A DNA stretch of 64,000 bases from Acanthosepion esculentum (Eukaryota > Mollusca > Cephalopoda > Sepiida > Sepiidae): contig OZ038517.1 in NCBI GenBank assembly GCA_964036315.1, forward strand, positions 55,307,103 through 55,371,102, read 5' to 3'. Each line of letters starts with the position of its first letter. Within the stretch, counting starts at the first letter, position 1. Below, piece after piece: positions 52,059 to 62,577 of this stretch. Below the pieces are notes generated by a model, which saw only the letters and a program-made list of their open reading frames with translations, had not been told where the DNA came from and searched no databases. The position numbers were made by a program, and so were the translations under genes.

Positions 52059-53420
52059 TAGTGCTGTTATTTTTCTCGGCTATTTATATAAGGGTCAGTG
52101 GTGCATTATGGGTAGTCTATTTTGGCGGTTACTTTTACCGGAAGTCGCTTATTTGTTTATTTATTTATGTCAAATTATTTTGCTTGTTTTTTGTTTGTTT
52201 TTTTATTTTTATTTTTTATCTTATATATTTATTTATTTATTCTTTTATTTTGATCGGTGTTTTTGGTTAACGTAGTAAAAATTTGTTTATATAGCTTATT
52301 GTTGGTGGTCTATAATGGCCGTCATTTACCGGAAGTTGATTGTTCGCTTATTTATTTGGGTCAAATTGTTTTGCTTGTTTTTATTTGTTTTCATTTTTTT
52401 TTCTTATATATTTGTTTATTTGTCATTGATTAAATCTGTTTGTTGAATTTTGAGGTGTGATGTTGTGGTTTTTTTCTGACTATTATTTAGGTGGGAACAG
52501 TTTTTAATTTATCTATTTAGGTTGGTTATCTTTATTTGTTTTTTTTTTTTTTATTAAACGGCTACTTTATCGTAATCGGTTGTTAGTTTATTTATGTATT
52601 TGGATGTATTTAGATCGGTTTATTATACTTGTTGTTATTTATTTGTTACACTATATATTTTTGGCTTTCGGTTTTTAAGTAACGTAGTATATTATCTTTT
52701 ATTAATGTTTTTTTTTGTTTAGTTTATAAAAATAATAATAAAAAAAACATTAATAAAAGATAATATACTACGTTACTTAAAAACCGAAAGCCAAAAATAT
52801 ATAGTGTAACAAATAAATAACAACAAGTATAATAAACCGATCTAAATACATCCAAATACATAAATAAACTAACAACCGATTACGATAAAGTAGCCGTTTA
52901 ATAAAAAAAAAACAACAAAAAAACAAAAAAAAACAAATAAAGATAACCAACCTAAATAGATAAATTAAAAACTGTTCCCACCTAAATAATAGTCAGAAAA
53001 AAACCACAACATCACACCTCAAAATTCAACAAACAGATTTAATCAATGACAAATAAACAAATATATAAGAAAAAAAAAATGAAAACAAATAAAAACAAGC
53101 AAAACAATTTGACCCAAATAAATAAGCGAACAATCAACTTCCGGTAAATGACGGCCATTATAGACTACCAACAATAAGCTATATAAACAAATTTTTACTA
53201 CGTTAACCAAAAACACCGATCAAAATAAAAGAATAAATAAATAAATATATAAGATAAAAAATAAAATTAAAATAAAAAAACAAACAAAAAACAAGCAAAA
53301 TAATTTGACATAAATAAATAAACAAATAAGCGACTTCCGGTAAAAGTAACCGCCAAAATAGACTACCCATAATGCACCACTGACCCTTATATAAATAGCC
53401 GAGAAACAATAGCAGCACTA

Positions 53421-53462
53421 GTCGCCTGACGATTGCACTAGCATGAAACAGACTGTCGCCTC
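53421..53462 (+). ncRNA. hammerhead-like motif, right arm of palindrome
   Basis: Same sequence as the left-arm motif, on the plus strand; predicted cleavage after 53457. Both motifs read outward from the palindrome centre. Confidence 0.5.
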
Positions 53463-53490
53463 TAAGTGCTGACTTCCATGTCCACTTTTA

Positions 53491-53498
<8 letters not shown>

Positions 53499-53533
<35 letters not shown>
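53499..53533. repeat. (TA)n array between repeat X and SINE-alpha
   Basis: Same order as at 13.2 kb. Confidence 0.95.
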
Positions 53534-53536
<3 letters not shown>

Positions 53537-53905
53537 GAGCTGGAATTCCAGTCGAATCCATTACATTCAGTTACAAGCTAATACCCTTGGGAAAGATATT
53601 AATCCTCTTCTTCTCCCTCCAGCTATGGGTAAATAGCAGGACAGACTGGGTTCTATAGACTTGAATGGTAATTGGTCTAGGAGAAGGACAACTCTGAATT
53701 CAAAACCAGCGAAAGGTTGTTTGGGGACCTTGTGGCACGTAGTGCACCAGGTTTCTGTATTCGGCTATTCAAAAAGTGTGGATAGTTCTGCAGAAAGCCT
53801 TCATCACTATAATCAAATCTCATGTGCTGGTGCCGGGCTGCCGGTTCCTAGGAACTGAGCTGCTTGACCCGCATACGTCGAATCGACGGGAGAGTCGAAT
53901 ATATG
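53534..53905 (+). mobile_element. SINE-alpha, 5'-truncated
   Basis: Starts ATGAGCTGGAATTCCAGTCG like the 41.0-kb copy; full body to CGTCGAATCGACGG. The tail is a short ATATATG rather than a long TA array. Confidence 0.87.
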
Positions 53906-54229
53906 AAATCGAGTTAAAATTAATTACAGCAGCTCGTATGCTAGTTCACTTTCGTTAAGCTTAGATAAATTATTTTCACTTGTAGTTGTGATAGCGAGTA
54001 GAACAAATTCGGTGGGTTTGTCAAAGGGCCGCTTTTCTATTCTACAAACTTCACGGTGAGAAGATACGAAATAAAACTGATTCCGTCTCGAACTTTTCCC
54101 GCAAATAAAATGAGTCAGTGTTTTCGCTATATATACACCTTTTTAGCAAATGTTACCTCTTCAACAGATTTTCTCCTTCTTATCTCTAGTGCAAAGACAA
54201 AGCAGATGCAGCAGCGACTAAGCAAAAAC
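53906..54229. other. no gene; dispersed repeat shared with 50.7 kb
   Basis: See 50001-51119. Confidence 0.45.
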
Positions 54230-54350
54230 TCCTACTTCTATGTGCTCTATTCCTTCAGGACGTGGACGATTATCGCTCTCCACAACTTCCTGACTTCTCT
54301 AACTCATAGTCGATTTTGCCATTTCGCTATCTTTCCTAATCCCTGTTCTG
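54230..54350 (-). repeat. LINE-B 3' end fragment
   Basis: CTTCTATGTGCTCTATTCCT, TCAGGACGTGGACGATTATC, CTCTCCACAACTTCCTGACT are the complement of the last 120 bp of LINE-B. Confidence 0.7.
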
Positions 54351-54609
54351 CCAAACATTTGCACACTTTTCCGGTGTATATTTGGACATTTGAAAATATG
54401 CATATTTTTCTCGCTTAAACCGGCTTTCACCCACCCCCTCTTTAAAACTTCTCTCTGTTAAATCTTAACCCCCCTTCATCTTTAGACCTTCCTGTTATTC
54501 TCTTGTCTGTTACCCCTCTCTATAGATCTCATTTGCTCTAGCGTTCGTCCCACAATCTCATACATACACTCTCACTAAATTTTATTTTATTTTTTATTTT
54601 TTTCCCGGG
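54351..54609. other. no gene; C/T-rich, LINE-like 3' region
   Basis: Resembles the C/T-rich stretch before LINE-A tails, without the diagnostic tail. Confidence 0.35.
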
Positions 54610-54785
54610 AGTTGTTTTTTGTTTTCTTTTTGAATTTGTAGGTCTGATGAATTGGAGCGTTTTCACGATTCCAATGGAATAAATTATAACCATGGAATAT
54701 AAGTGTTTAAGCCTTTTTATTATATCCTTACTCTGTCCTAGACATTGAGTTCTACCTGGATTCTATCCTCTTGGAATCATTTTTT
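54610..54785 (+). repeat. repeat Y, with a degenerate hammerhead-like motif
   Basis: GTAGGTCTGATGAATTGGAG, stem ATTGGA/TCCAAT, then GGAATAAATTATA and ACC. Then ATATAAGTGTTTAAGCC, CTGTCCTAGACATTG, ACCTGGATTC, and a TATA end. GGT/ACC could close stem I, but GAAA is changed to GGAA and the triplet is lost. Confidence 0.7.
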
Positions 54786-54925
54786 ATACACATATGTATG
54801 TTTATGTATGTATATTTATTTATATATTTTAGATATATGATTGCATATGTATGTGTATATTTCCCACTAATATTATCTATCTATCTATCTATCTACCTAT
54901 ATATCTATCTATCTAAATATATGAT
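54786..54925. repeat. TATG/TATC low-complexity sequence
   Basis: Microsatellite tail of repeat Y. Confidence 0.85.
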
Positions 54926-55345
54926 GAATTTGAATTTATACATTTTCTTTATTCTTGAGAATTAACAACAAAAATAATAACCATTATTTTTTATTATTTA
55001 TTTACATTATTTATTTATTAAATTGTTTGTAATGGTTGCCTTATCATTGGATAATTGCCAGTTGATTCAAACTTTATAAAATGGTAAATAATAAGGATTT
55101 ACTTATAGTTGGTTCACATATTTTAATAATTTAGTAAAAGTTATATAAATTTATGATTTATCATATATATTTCTTTATAAATTGGTAAATGGTAAATATT
55201 AGTCTTAATACTATTGTATTAGTTTTTAGTATGTTGTAAATATAAAATTAATCTTGTAAATAAACAATCTAATAAATAGTGTTTAATATTTTTGTTGTAA
55301 ATTCTCAAGAAACAAAAAATGTATAAATTCACTTTCGTTATGTGT
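54926..55345. repeat. AT-rich MITE with about 45-bp inverted ends
   Basis: GAATTTATACATTTTCTTTA..CTTGAGAATTAACAACAAAAATAAT at the left mirrors ATTTTTGTTGTAAATTCTCAAG..AAAAAATGTATAAATTC at the right. The interior is almost pure A/T. Confidence 0.8.
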
Positions 55346-55994
55346 TGATAAGCATTGCCGAAGAGTGAAGGTAGTTAAAATAAAAGCGGTGTCATTGGTA
55401 AAACGCATCTCCATGTTTGTCATTCATCCACTGTAGAGATTTTTCAGAGACTATCGTCTTTACGCATAAATACGACGCATTGTTTTTTATGTCAAAAATC
55501 TTTGAATTCTCATAGTTCCTCCGAATTTCAAAGTAGCGAAACATTTCAGGCTTTATAGAAGAAACGCCAGTCTAAAAATATCGCTCTTCACATCTACTTA
55601 GCATGAGTGTTCCTCGAACTTAGGCAAACCATCTTTGCTCGTCTATCCTTGTCATTTGTCAATATATTTTAAGAAAACACAATTCCTGATGCTTAAAGTG
55701 TCTCTAACTGCTTCAGCTTTAAACGTATGTTTAAGGCCAGAGAATTAAATCTGAATATTCTATTCTTAGAGTCGAAATCTACAATTCTTACCTTATATTC
55801 GAAAAGAAAAAAAATCGGCTAACAAGAAACGGCAATTTATAAAATCCAAGATACAATTTTGTTCACATGAATTAGTAGTATTAGATATAATTTTCTTCGA
55901 ATTTAATTAATGAATCATTGCCAATAGTTTTTAAATTTTGACGAGTATTAATCTTAAATACTTTGGCAAAAAGTATTTAAATACTGGCCTAAGA
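55346..55994. other. no gene recognised
   Basis: Unassigned. Confidence 0.4.
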
Positions 55995-56815
55995 AATGGC
56001 TTGTTAATTTTAACGCCTATGAAACAAAACTACGCTCTTTTAATCGTCTGAGAGAACCTTTTTCTCGTCTTCCATCAACATGGCTGATGCTAACCTCCAA
56101 TGTTAGTCATTGTACCTTCTCAGGCTAACATTTTCTGCCAACATGAAGTGGAACGGTTATATTGAATCACTTGCTATGCATACTGCTGCTAGGAACGTTA
56201 GTTCACTGTGTCGAGCTTGACAATTTTTCTCGTCAGAATGTATTTTACACATTTACAAGTCTACCACTTGTCTTAGCTTTGGATATTGCTGGCACATCTG
56301 ATCTGGTGTTTTGATATATATCTAGAGATTCTTGATGAAATCCAGAGAATAATCTGCAATGTTATTGGTGTTGATCTGGTATCTCAGCTTCAGTCATTTA
56401 TCCACTGCTATAACGTAACTTCCCTGGGCCTTTTCTATAAATATTTTCATGGTAATTGTTCAGATGGACTTTCCTCTTTTGTAAATAAAAATTTATGACT
56501 TTAAGCCCGGATTAGCAGCAGGGTCTCATCATTTTAAAGTTGAAATGGGTACATTTAACCGTAAGTTCTATGCTAACAGTTTCTTTTTTCGCAATTCCCA
56601 TTTGTAAAACTCACTTCCGGCTTCTTGAGTCCTAATCAACTTTGATCTTCAAAAAATTAACTACAATTCCAATCGTTTCTTTCTGTCTTCTTAGTTCTGA
56701 TTCTTTTATTGCCCTCTCCCCTTAATAATCTGTTCTTTTTCTTATATTTTCTCAAACTCTGTAATCCCTTGCGTCTTAGTGATTTTCTTGCTTTGCTTGG
56801 GGTGGAATGATTAAA
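55995..56815 (+). pseudogene. LINE-A fragment with 3' tail
   Basis: LVNFNAYETKL, SFNRLREPF, then pieces of the C-terminus as at 6.4 kb, including ISRDS..IQRIICNVIGVDLVSQLQS and LFYKYFHGNCS. The tail CCCTTGCGTCTTAGTGATTT..GGGGTGGAATGATTAAAAAT reaches 56815. Many frameshifts. Confidence 0.82.
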
Positions 56816-56949
56816 AATAAATTAGTAGTTTCCTTATTTGTTGAGCTGAAATCGACAGCGATTTTCGCGGCCTGAGTAAGAAAACCTTTATGCCTGATGA
56901 CAGCGTGTTCCGAGTATTGTGTATTTGGGAGTAAAATGAAAAACTGGGG

Positions 56950-57600
56950 CGTGATTCATATTATTTTATACGGTCGATTTAGCTCGGACATGTGTGAGTC
57001 TATCACACGAACCATCACGGTTCTGCATGAAAGTCGGAAGGTCATTAGAGTGGCATTCTGTGTCATAACATAGCTTGTCAATGTTGGTGGCTACAGAGCG
57101 GCCAGCCCGTCTCGCTCCATGCTGATGTGTCCAGAGCAGTAAATCATTCGAAGATTCTTGTTTTGATTGCCAGCAATGTCCTGCAAAGTGCATTCTACAT
57201 TCGTATAAGATTGTAGAAATATCAGGAAAGGGTTCATAGAGCTGGGATTTAGTTGGATGTTGTTTCCAAGCATCCGAATGAAGGTTCCATCAAGCTTAGA
57301 CTTAAGGATTTTTTTATGTCCAAGTAGTGGCGCTATACATTAAAACCGACTCCACAGTGGCACGAAAGAATCTCCGTTTGAGGTTGTCTGGTAGATCAGA
57401 TTTCCAGATTGCACCCCTTTTATTCAAGGCGGACCAGGCTTTAGGTATGCGAATTGTCACATCCTTTTCAGTAGAATTTATTTCGCTTCCTAGGTATGTA
57501 AAAGATTCGACATATTTTATTGATTCTCCCGAGACAATTTGTTTTGAGCCTTGCTGTTTGAAGCTTATGGGATGATTCATAGACACAAAAAAACAATAAC
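56950..57600 (-). pseudogene. LINE-C, C-terminal region, minus strand
   Basis: Minus strand: NHPISFKQQGSKQIVSGESI, KYVESFTYLGSEINSTEKDV, TIRIPKAWSALNKRGAIWKS, LPDNLKRRFFRATVESVLMY, then after a frame change MHFAGHCWQSKQESSNDLLL, GRSVATNIDKLCYDTECHSN and DLPTFMQNRDGSCDRL. It is the mirror partner of the copy at 43.1 kb and slightly longer at its start. Confidence 0.84.
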
Positions 57601-57624
57601 GCAATTAAAAAGGGCTGGGAAGCG

Positions 57625-58190
57625 TTTTAATAGAAGATGAAAATGTGACACCGAGATCCGAACACGCTTTGGGCTAGCAGTGAAAGATACCTTCCAAAAG
57701 AAAGATACTGAGAAACAAAAAAAAAACGTTCGTTAGGAACAAGGAAAAAGGTGCTGGATTACTATGTGATATCCATTCTCTTATATGGGAGTGAACGCTG
57801 GACAATCTTCCCCTAGAGGCAGCAAAAATGTGGTTCTACAAGAGGAGGCTGAATATTCTATGGACGGAGCGAGTACACAGTAAGGAAGTCTGAAAGAATA
57901 TGGTAACAGAAATAACACTTCAACTCAAAATCAGGTAGACACGGCTGAAATTCCTTGTGCATATAATGAGGAAGGAAGGCTCGGAGAACTTAACACTCAC
58001 GGGGCATACTGTGGGCAAGAGAGGTAGGGGAAAGCAGCAAGCCACTTACTTGACTAGGTTGTATGAATGGATGGCGAAATGATGAGTGGTAGCCTTAGCA
58101 AAGAAAGAAAAAGTGCTAAGATTAATACAACATAGGAAGTTATGGAGATCCATGATCACCTAAGTCCTGAAGGCACATAGAAGAAGAAGA
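57625..58190 (+). pseudogene. LINE-B C-terminal fragment
   Basis: EDENVTPRSE-type start, CTGGATTACTATGTGATATC (YYVISILLYGS region), TGGTTCTACAAGAGGAGGCT, GGAGAACTTAACACTCACGG, GGCAAGAGAGGTAGGG, ending AAGGCACATAGAAG. Confidence 0.82.
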
Positions 58191-58262
58191 ATTAAACTAG
58201 CCGTTTCTATACAGGAAGAAGTGAATGGATGAACATCATTATATTCAGTTGAAATTTATAAA

Positions 58263-58650
58263 TATCTGTCTATATCTCTGAGATGAGGTATTATGATTAT
58301 TTACATTATTTACATTATTCGGACTGTTATCCTCATTTTCATTTGTATATTCACAAGGACACATGGCCCAATGGATAAAGACATTAGTTAGATCCCGTGA
58401 CTAGACCCAAAGAGTTGATAGTTCCATACAAGGCTACAGCAGTGGTGAACCAAAAAACCTTGGAGAGTTGAGTTAAAGGAAAATATCTGAGACGTCCGGC
58501 ACGTGGAACTAGAACAATCTACCCCAGTGGACGAAATAAAGGGTTCGGTTCGAAATTCCAATCACCCGAAGAAGGACGGAGCGGACAACGGCCGAAACGT
58601 TGTGAATAGAGGAATGAAGATGAGGATAACAGCCAGAATAATGTAAATGA
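58263..58650. mobile_element. SINE-beta foldback with target-site duplication
   Basis: 58263-58350 is the 3' end of SINE-beta on the minus strand (CTCTGAGATGAGGTATTATG...GGACTGTTATCCTC). 58357-58650 is a full copy on the plus strand (ACACATGGCCCAATGGATAA head, GGCACGTGGAACTAGAACAA, CCGAAGAAGGACGGAGCGGA). The whole unit is flanked by TGAAATTTATAAA (58250-58262) and TGAAATTCATAAA (58651-58663). Confidence 0.85.
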
Positions 58651-58744
58651 TGAAATTCATAAAGTCTTTTTATTGAAACAGGTTTTAGCGAAAATAGCTA
58701 TGTGATCGATTTTTTCGACTATTGATAAAGGTTTCCTTCTAAAT

Positions 58745-59325
58745 CTTTTAACAGAGGGTGCAAAATGTGATGCCCGAAATCCGAAGGTACGTTGAAATAG
58801 CGAAAGAAGCTTTCAAAAAGCTAAGCTAAGTATAAAGAAACAGGAAAAATTTCGTTCGTAATAAATAGAAACGTATCATGCCGTTATGGTCCTCCTATAT
58901 GGCAATGGATACTAGACATTCTCTTCACAGATGAAAAAGAGACTTGGGGTAACAGAAATGTGGTTCTACAAAAGGATGCTGAGAATTCCATGAATTGGCA
59001 TGTGAGTAACGAGCAACTTTTACGAACAATGACAAAAAAAGAAAATGACGCTTATGGTTAGAATCAGAATAAAAGATAAGTGAAATGATGTCTGGGAGAC
59101 ATAATGAGGAAAGAGGACTTAGAGAATTTGACACTTAGAGGACATATTGAAGTCAAGTGGGACAGAGGTAAACAACGGATAACATACTTAGTGAGCCTGT
59201 GTAAATGGTTGGCAGAACAAGCATTACGAGGGTTAACAAGAAGACAACATTTTCTAAGAGCTACAAAGAAGAGGAAATTGTAGAGAGCCATAATCACTTA
59301 CGTCCTGAAGCGGGGCGGGGGGTGA
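58745..59325 (+). pseudogene. LINE-B C-terminal fragment
   Basis: GGTGCAAAATGTGATGCCCG, GTCCTCCTATATGGCAATGG, GAAAAAGAGACTTGGGGTAA, TGGTTCTACAAAAGGATGCT, AGAGAATTTGACACTTAGAG, GAGCCTGTGTAAATGGTTGG, ending ACGTCCTGAAG. Frames broken. Confidence 0.82.
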
Positions 59326-59402
59326 TAGTAAATTGTTTTAAAAATTTATTCTTCTGGATTTCAAGTTTCGCAGTTGTAATCAGTAGGTTAGATAATTTTT
59401 AT

Positions 59403-59430
59403 TTTATTTATTCTCTCTCTATATATACAT

Positions 59431-59509
<79 letters not shown>

Positions 59510-59510
59510 A
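59403..59510. repeat. (TA)n(TG)n array
   Basis: TA 59422-59461, TG 59462-59509. Confidence 0.95.
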
Positions 59511-59712
59511 TTAAGAACGGTCGAACTCATAGCCATGTTTTTATCTTTGCAATGTCGAGGTGCGTAGCATGACGCTATCAAGGAGATGGCTTGACCCTCC
59601 TGGAGTCTGGTCGGGGTTGCTGTTTGAGCTGATATGATGCAAAACCCGAAATCGGCGATGAAGACAGTGCATTACTGAAGACCACACTTGATGAATCTAA
59701 AATGTATTATGC

Positions 59713-59718
<6 letters not shown>
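59511..59718. other. no gene; dispersed-repeat-like
   Basis: CAAAACCCGAAATCGGCGAT followed by GAAGACAGTG resembles the GAAA-side of the hammerhead-bearing repeats but lacks CTGANGA. Confidence 0.35.

Positions 59719-59793
<75 letters not shown>
59719..59793. repeat. (TA)n array
   Basis: About 37 units. Confidence 0.96.
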
Positions 59794-59796
<3 letters not shown>

Positions 59797-60360
59797 CTTT
59801 CGAGCCATTCTGAAAAAGAAATGAAGATTTGTCTTTAATTCGAAACAAAAAAGCTGGGAAAAATATATTAACAACTTTTGACGTGAATTATAAAGAAAAG
59901 ATCCAGAATAAATATTAAATGATTATTAAAGTCACTTATTTTCCTTCTTCTTTTAATCACAAGAAACGCCAACTTAGGGAAAAAGTACTAAGATTCATTA
60001 TTTGAGCAAATACACAAATGCACACGTTTCATTCTTTCGTTTTGGGATCTGATGAAACCTAAAAAAGTGAAACGCGTAATCAAATCTAGTTTCAATGAAA
60101 CGTTTTCCATTTGTCAGTTTTCTTAAAAACTTTGTCGCGATTTAAACACGGAAAATAAAGAAAGAAAAAAGCATATAAATCATTTACTTTCAATCCATTC
60201 TGAAGGACCGTATGTGGATTTGCCTTGGTTTCATTTCAGAAAAGGTTAAATAAATTTCTTGCTTTCGGGCCATTCTGAAAATGAGATGAGGATTTACCTT
60301 AAATTCGATACAAAAAAACAATGTTGGGAAAAATATATGAACAACTTTCGACATGAGAGA
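59794..60360. repeat. duplicated 95-bp block flanking a hammerhead-like motif
   Basis: TTGCTTTCGAGCCATTCTGA (59793) and TTGCTTTCGGGCCATTCTGA (60259) begin two copies of about 95 bp, both followed by GGGAAAAATATAT(T/G)AACAACTTT. A shorter third piece starts near 60186. Confidence 0.8.
60046..60081 (+). ncRNA. hammerhead-like ribozyme motif
   Basis: GAT, CTGATGA, AACCTAAAAAAGT (stem II, weak), GAA, stem III AC-GC-GT, A, ATC. GAT/ATC closes stem I with 3 pairs. Core bases complete, triplet GTA. Confidence 0.45.
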
Positions 60361-60434
60361 GAGGGGGACTGAGAGGTAGAGAGGGGAAGAGAGAGCGGGA
60401 GGAAATTCCGATAATATTTTTCAGAACCCCGTTG

Positions 60435-60466
<32 letters not shown>

Positions 60467-60484
60467 CACACACACACACACACA
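60361..60484. repeat. GA-rich tract and (CA)n
   Basis: CA at 60434-60484. Confidence 0.95.
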
Positions 60485-60527
60485 TTCATTCATTTAAGGG
60501 GTGCTCCGAAAATAAAGCCTCTTATTT

Positions 60528-60781
60528 GTCTATATTTATCAGACGAGCTATTATGTACATTATTTACATTATTCGGACTATTGTCCTCATCTTTGTCGCC
60601 ATATTTATTACAACGTTTCGGCCGTTGTACACTCCGGCCTTCTTCAGGTGGTTGGAATGTCGAACTGAACCCTTTATTTCGCTCACTGGGGTAGACTGGA
60701 TGTCAGTTATCAGTTATCTCCTGTTGTAATAAATATGGCGACAAAGATGAGGAAAATAGTCCGAATAATTTAAATAATGTA
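60528..60781. mobile_element. SINE-beta foldback with 11-bp target-site duplication
   Basis: 60528-60720 is SINE-beta 3' to middle on the minus strand (ATTATGTACATTATTTACAT, CAACGTTTCGGCCGTTGTAC, CCTTTATTTCGCTCACTGGG). 60721-60781 is the 3' end on the plus strand (TTGTAATAAATATGGCGACA). GCCTCTTATTT occurs exactly at both edges (60517-60527, 60782-60792). Confidence 0.88.
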
Positions 60782-60792
60782 GCCTCTTATTT

Positions 60793-61415
60793 ATTTCCAC
60801 AGAAGCATTTACAGATACAGTGCCACAATAAAGTTACTGAATAGAGCTGGTTTCCAGCCATAAAGCACTATCTTTTCATTGCAGAGATGAACTTTTTACG
60901 TGCGCACGCCATCTTTCATCGAACCGCATATGGTTTGTCACATAGGTCGCTCTGAAACGCATTCAACACCGCCTACTTGTCTAATCTTCATAAACGTGCA
61001 GCAACGGTCGATAAATCACTTTCGGTGCAATTCTTTCCGCATGAAGGTATTCTCTGACACACTTCTGTTTTGTTACGCACTTTCATCTAAGACGGCATTT
61101 TGTCAGACGTCATTTTGTCAAGCATCCGCTTAATCTGTTACAAGGCAAAATGATTTATGCGTTATTGATGGGAAGGCTACCCTCCAACACACACACCAAC
61201 ATCTGTCTCTTATTGTGGACCAACGTAAGAAAATAGGACGCAATATGTCAGAACGTCTCTCATAAATTAAATAGGTAGAGATAGGTAGACAGACATATAA
61301 ATTGACAGTGTACACTTAATTTTGTACGAGAAAAACCTATCGTAAATGGCTGAGTCAATTCAAAATTTTCTTATATATGTTGTGGATTGTTTGTATTGTT
61401 TTATTGCCCCTAAAC
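60793..61415. other. no gene recognised
   Basis: The pre-insertion sequence GGTGCTCCGAAAATAAAGCC at 60500 looks like a DNA-transposon end, but no transposase was found. Confidence 0.4.
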
Positions 61416-61679
61416 CCGTGGTTCCCAACGTGGGGCGCACGCCCAACAAATGAGGAGGTACAATTTGAATTTTAAGGGTTGGAGGGAGGGGTCAATTCGA
61501 CAATGAATTATTAAAAATGAATCTTATTTCTAGTGAGTCTATGTGAGTATGAGTGTGTGTGCTAGTTAATACTTGCGCCTGGCTTGTTTTGTATTTTAAA
61601 TAAGAGAAAATTATCATACATAAGACATGATTTTTTATTAGAAATTTTATTATGATAAAAAGGAATAAAAGCATTTTAT

Positions 61680-61860
61680 GATTAAATTTTGCTCTCGTCA
61701 AAATATCCTCCTTTACCCTTGATGACTGCAGAACAGATTTTTGGCATTCGCTGCAAAATTGTCATGGTATAAGATTGATAATTGACTCCATTTTTTTTTG
61801 AATGAGTCTAAGAGCTTTTTTTTTAAAATTTTCTATCAAGTTCATCCCATTCTAATTCTG
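61680..61860 (-). pseudogene. Tc1-like transposase C-terminal end
   Basis: The minus strand reads TMTILQRMPKICSAVIKGKG, GYFDESKI and a stop, like the SMP.RC.AVI..KGG.... ending of Tc1-type transposases. Too short to assign further. Confidence 0.5.
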
Positions 61861-61928
61861 GGGTACTTACAAAATTTTGAACTGTAGCTTATATATGTAT
61901 GTACATGTGTAATTACTCTCTCTCTCTA

Positions 61929-61962
61929 AACACACACACACACACACACGCACACACACACG

Positions 61963-62010
<48 letters not shown>
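61929..62010. repeat. (CA)n(TA)n array
   Basis: Precedes the repeat X foldback. Confidence 0.95.
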
Positions 62011-62014
<4 letters not shown>

Positions 62015-62223
62015 TAAAAGTGAACATAGAAGTCAACACTTAGAGGCGACAGTCTGTTTCATGCTACATGCAAGAGTTGCCTGACGATTGCATCTAGCAT
62101 GAAACAGACTGTCGCCTCTAAGTGTTGACTTCTATGTTCACTTTTATATTTACACACGCTCTATCTCTGATATTGAGCACTTCATCCCATAAATATAGTA
62201 CACTTTAAGACTATATTTCATCA
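62011..62223. repeat. repeat X head-to-head foldback
   Basis: 62011-62065 (minus) and 62081-62140 (plus) pair almost fully (AAGTGAACATAGAAGTCAAC...GACAGTCTGTTTCATGCTA). The plus copy continues to TTTAAGACTATATTTCATC and TA. The minus copy lacks CTGACGA (GCAACTCTTGCATG instead). Confidence 0.92.
62076..62118 (+). ncRNA. hammerhead-like motif of repeat X
   Basis: GTTGC, CTGACGA, TTGCATCTAGCAT, GAAACAGACTGTC, GCCTC. Predicted cleavage after 62113. Stem I is weak. Confidence 0.55.
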
Positions 62224-62239
62224 TATATATATATATATA

Positions 62240-62449
62240 TAAGGCTTAAGCACTAATATTCCATGGTTATAATTTATTACATTGGAATCGTAATCACGAT
62301 CCAATTCATCAGACCTACAAATTGAAGAAAGATTGGATCGTGATTACGATTCCAATGTAATAAATTATAACCATGCAATATCAGTGTTAGCTTTTTATTC
62401 TTGGTCTGTCCTAGACATTGGTCTCTACCTGGATTCTTTCCTGTTGGAA

Positions 62450-62452
<3 letters not shown>
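62240..62452. repeat. repeat Y head-to-head foldback
   Basis: Minus copy (CCATGGTTATAATTTATTAC...TTCATCAGACC) and plus copy (GATTGGATCGTGATTACGAT...TAACCATGCAATATCAGTG) meet near 62327. The plus copy runs on to CTGGATTCTTTCCTGTTGG and (TA)n. The minus copy has GGT, CTGATGA and a long stem II ATTGGATCGT/ACGATTCCAAT but no GAAA. Confidence 0.88.
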
Positions 62453-62495
<43 letters not shown>

Positions 62496-62509
62496 ACCAC
62501 TAATATTAT

Positions 62510-62574
<65 letters not shown>
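62453..62574. repeat. two (TA)n arrays
   Basis: 62453-62492 and 62513-62574, split by GACCACTAATATTATCAA. Confidence 0.95.

Positions 62575-62577
<3 letters not shown>

Larger units (their letters stand above)
51912..53498. repeat. 1.5-kb near-perfect palindrome ending in repeat X on both sides
   Basis: Left arm 51981-52716, spacer about 52717-52739, right arm 52740-53498. Landmarks on the left (CGGCTATTTATATAAGGGTC, GGTTACTTTTACCGGAAGTC, TAACGTAGTATATTATCTTT) recur as complements on the right. Each arm also has an internal degenerate duplication (about 52098-52230 and 52307-52400, sharing ACCGGAAGT and TCAAATT(A/G)TTTTGCTTG). 51912-51980 is the distal part of repeat X, present only on the left. 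The arms encode near-identical short frames in mirror image (52061-52270 and 53418-53203), which I do not call genes. Confidence 0.95.

Noticed and set aside
52061..53418. Pair of homologous small membrane proteins on opposite strands
   Set aside because: They are the two arms of one palindrome; sequence identity reflects the DNA duplication and the frames are T-rich.
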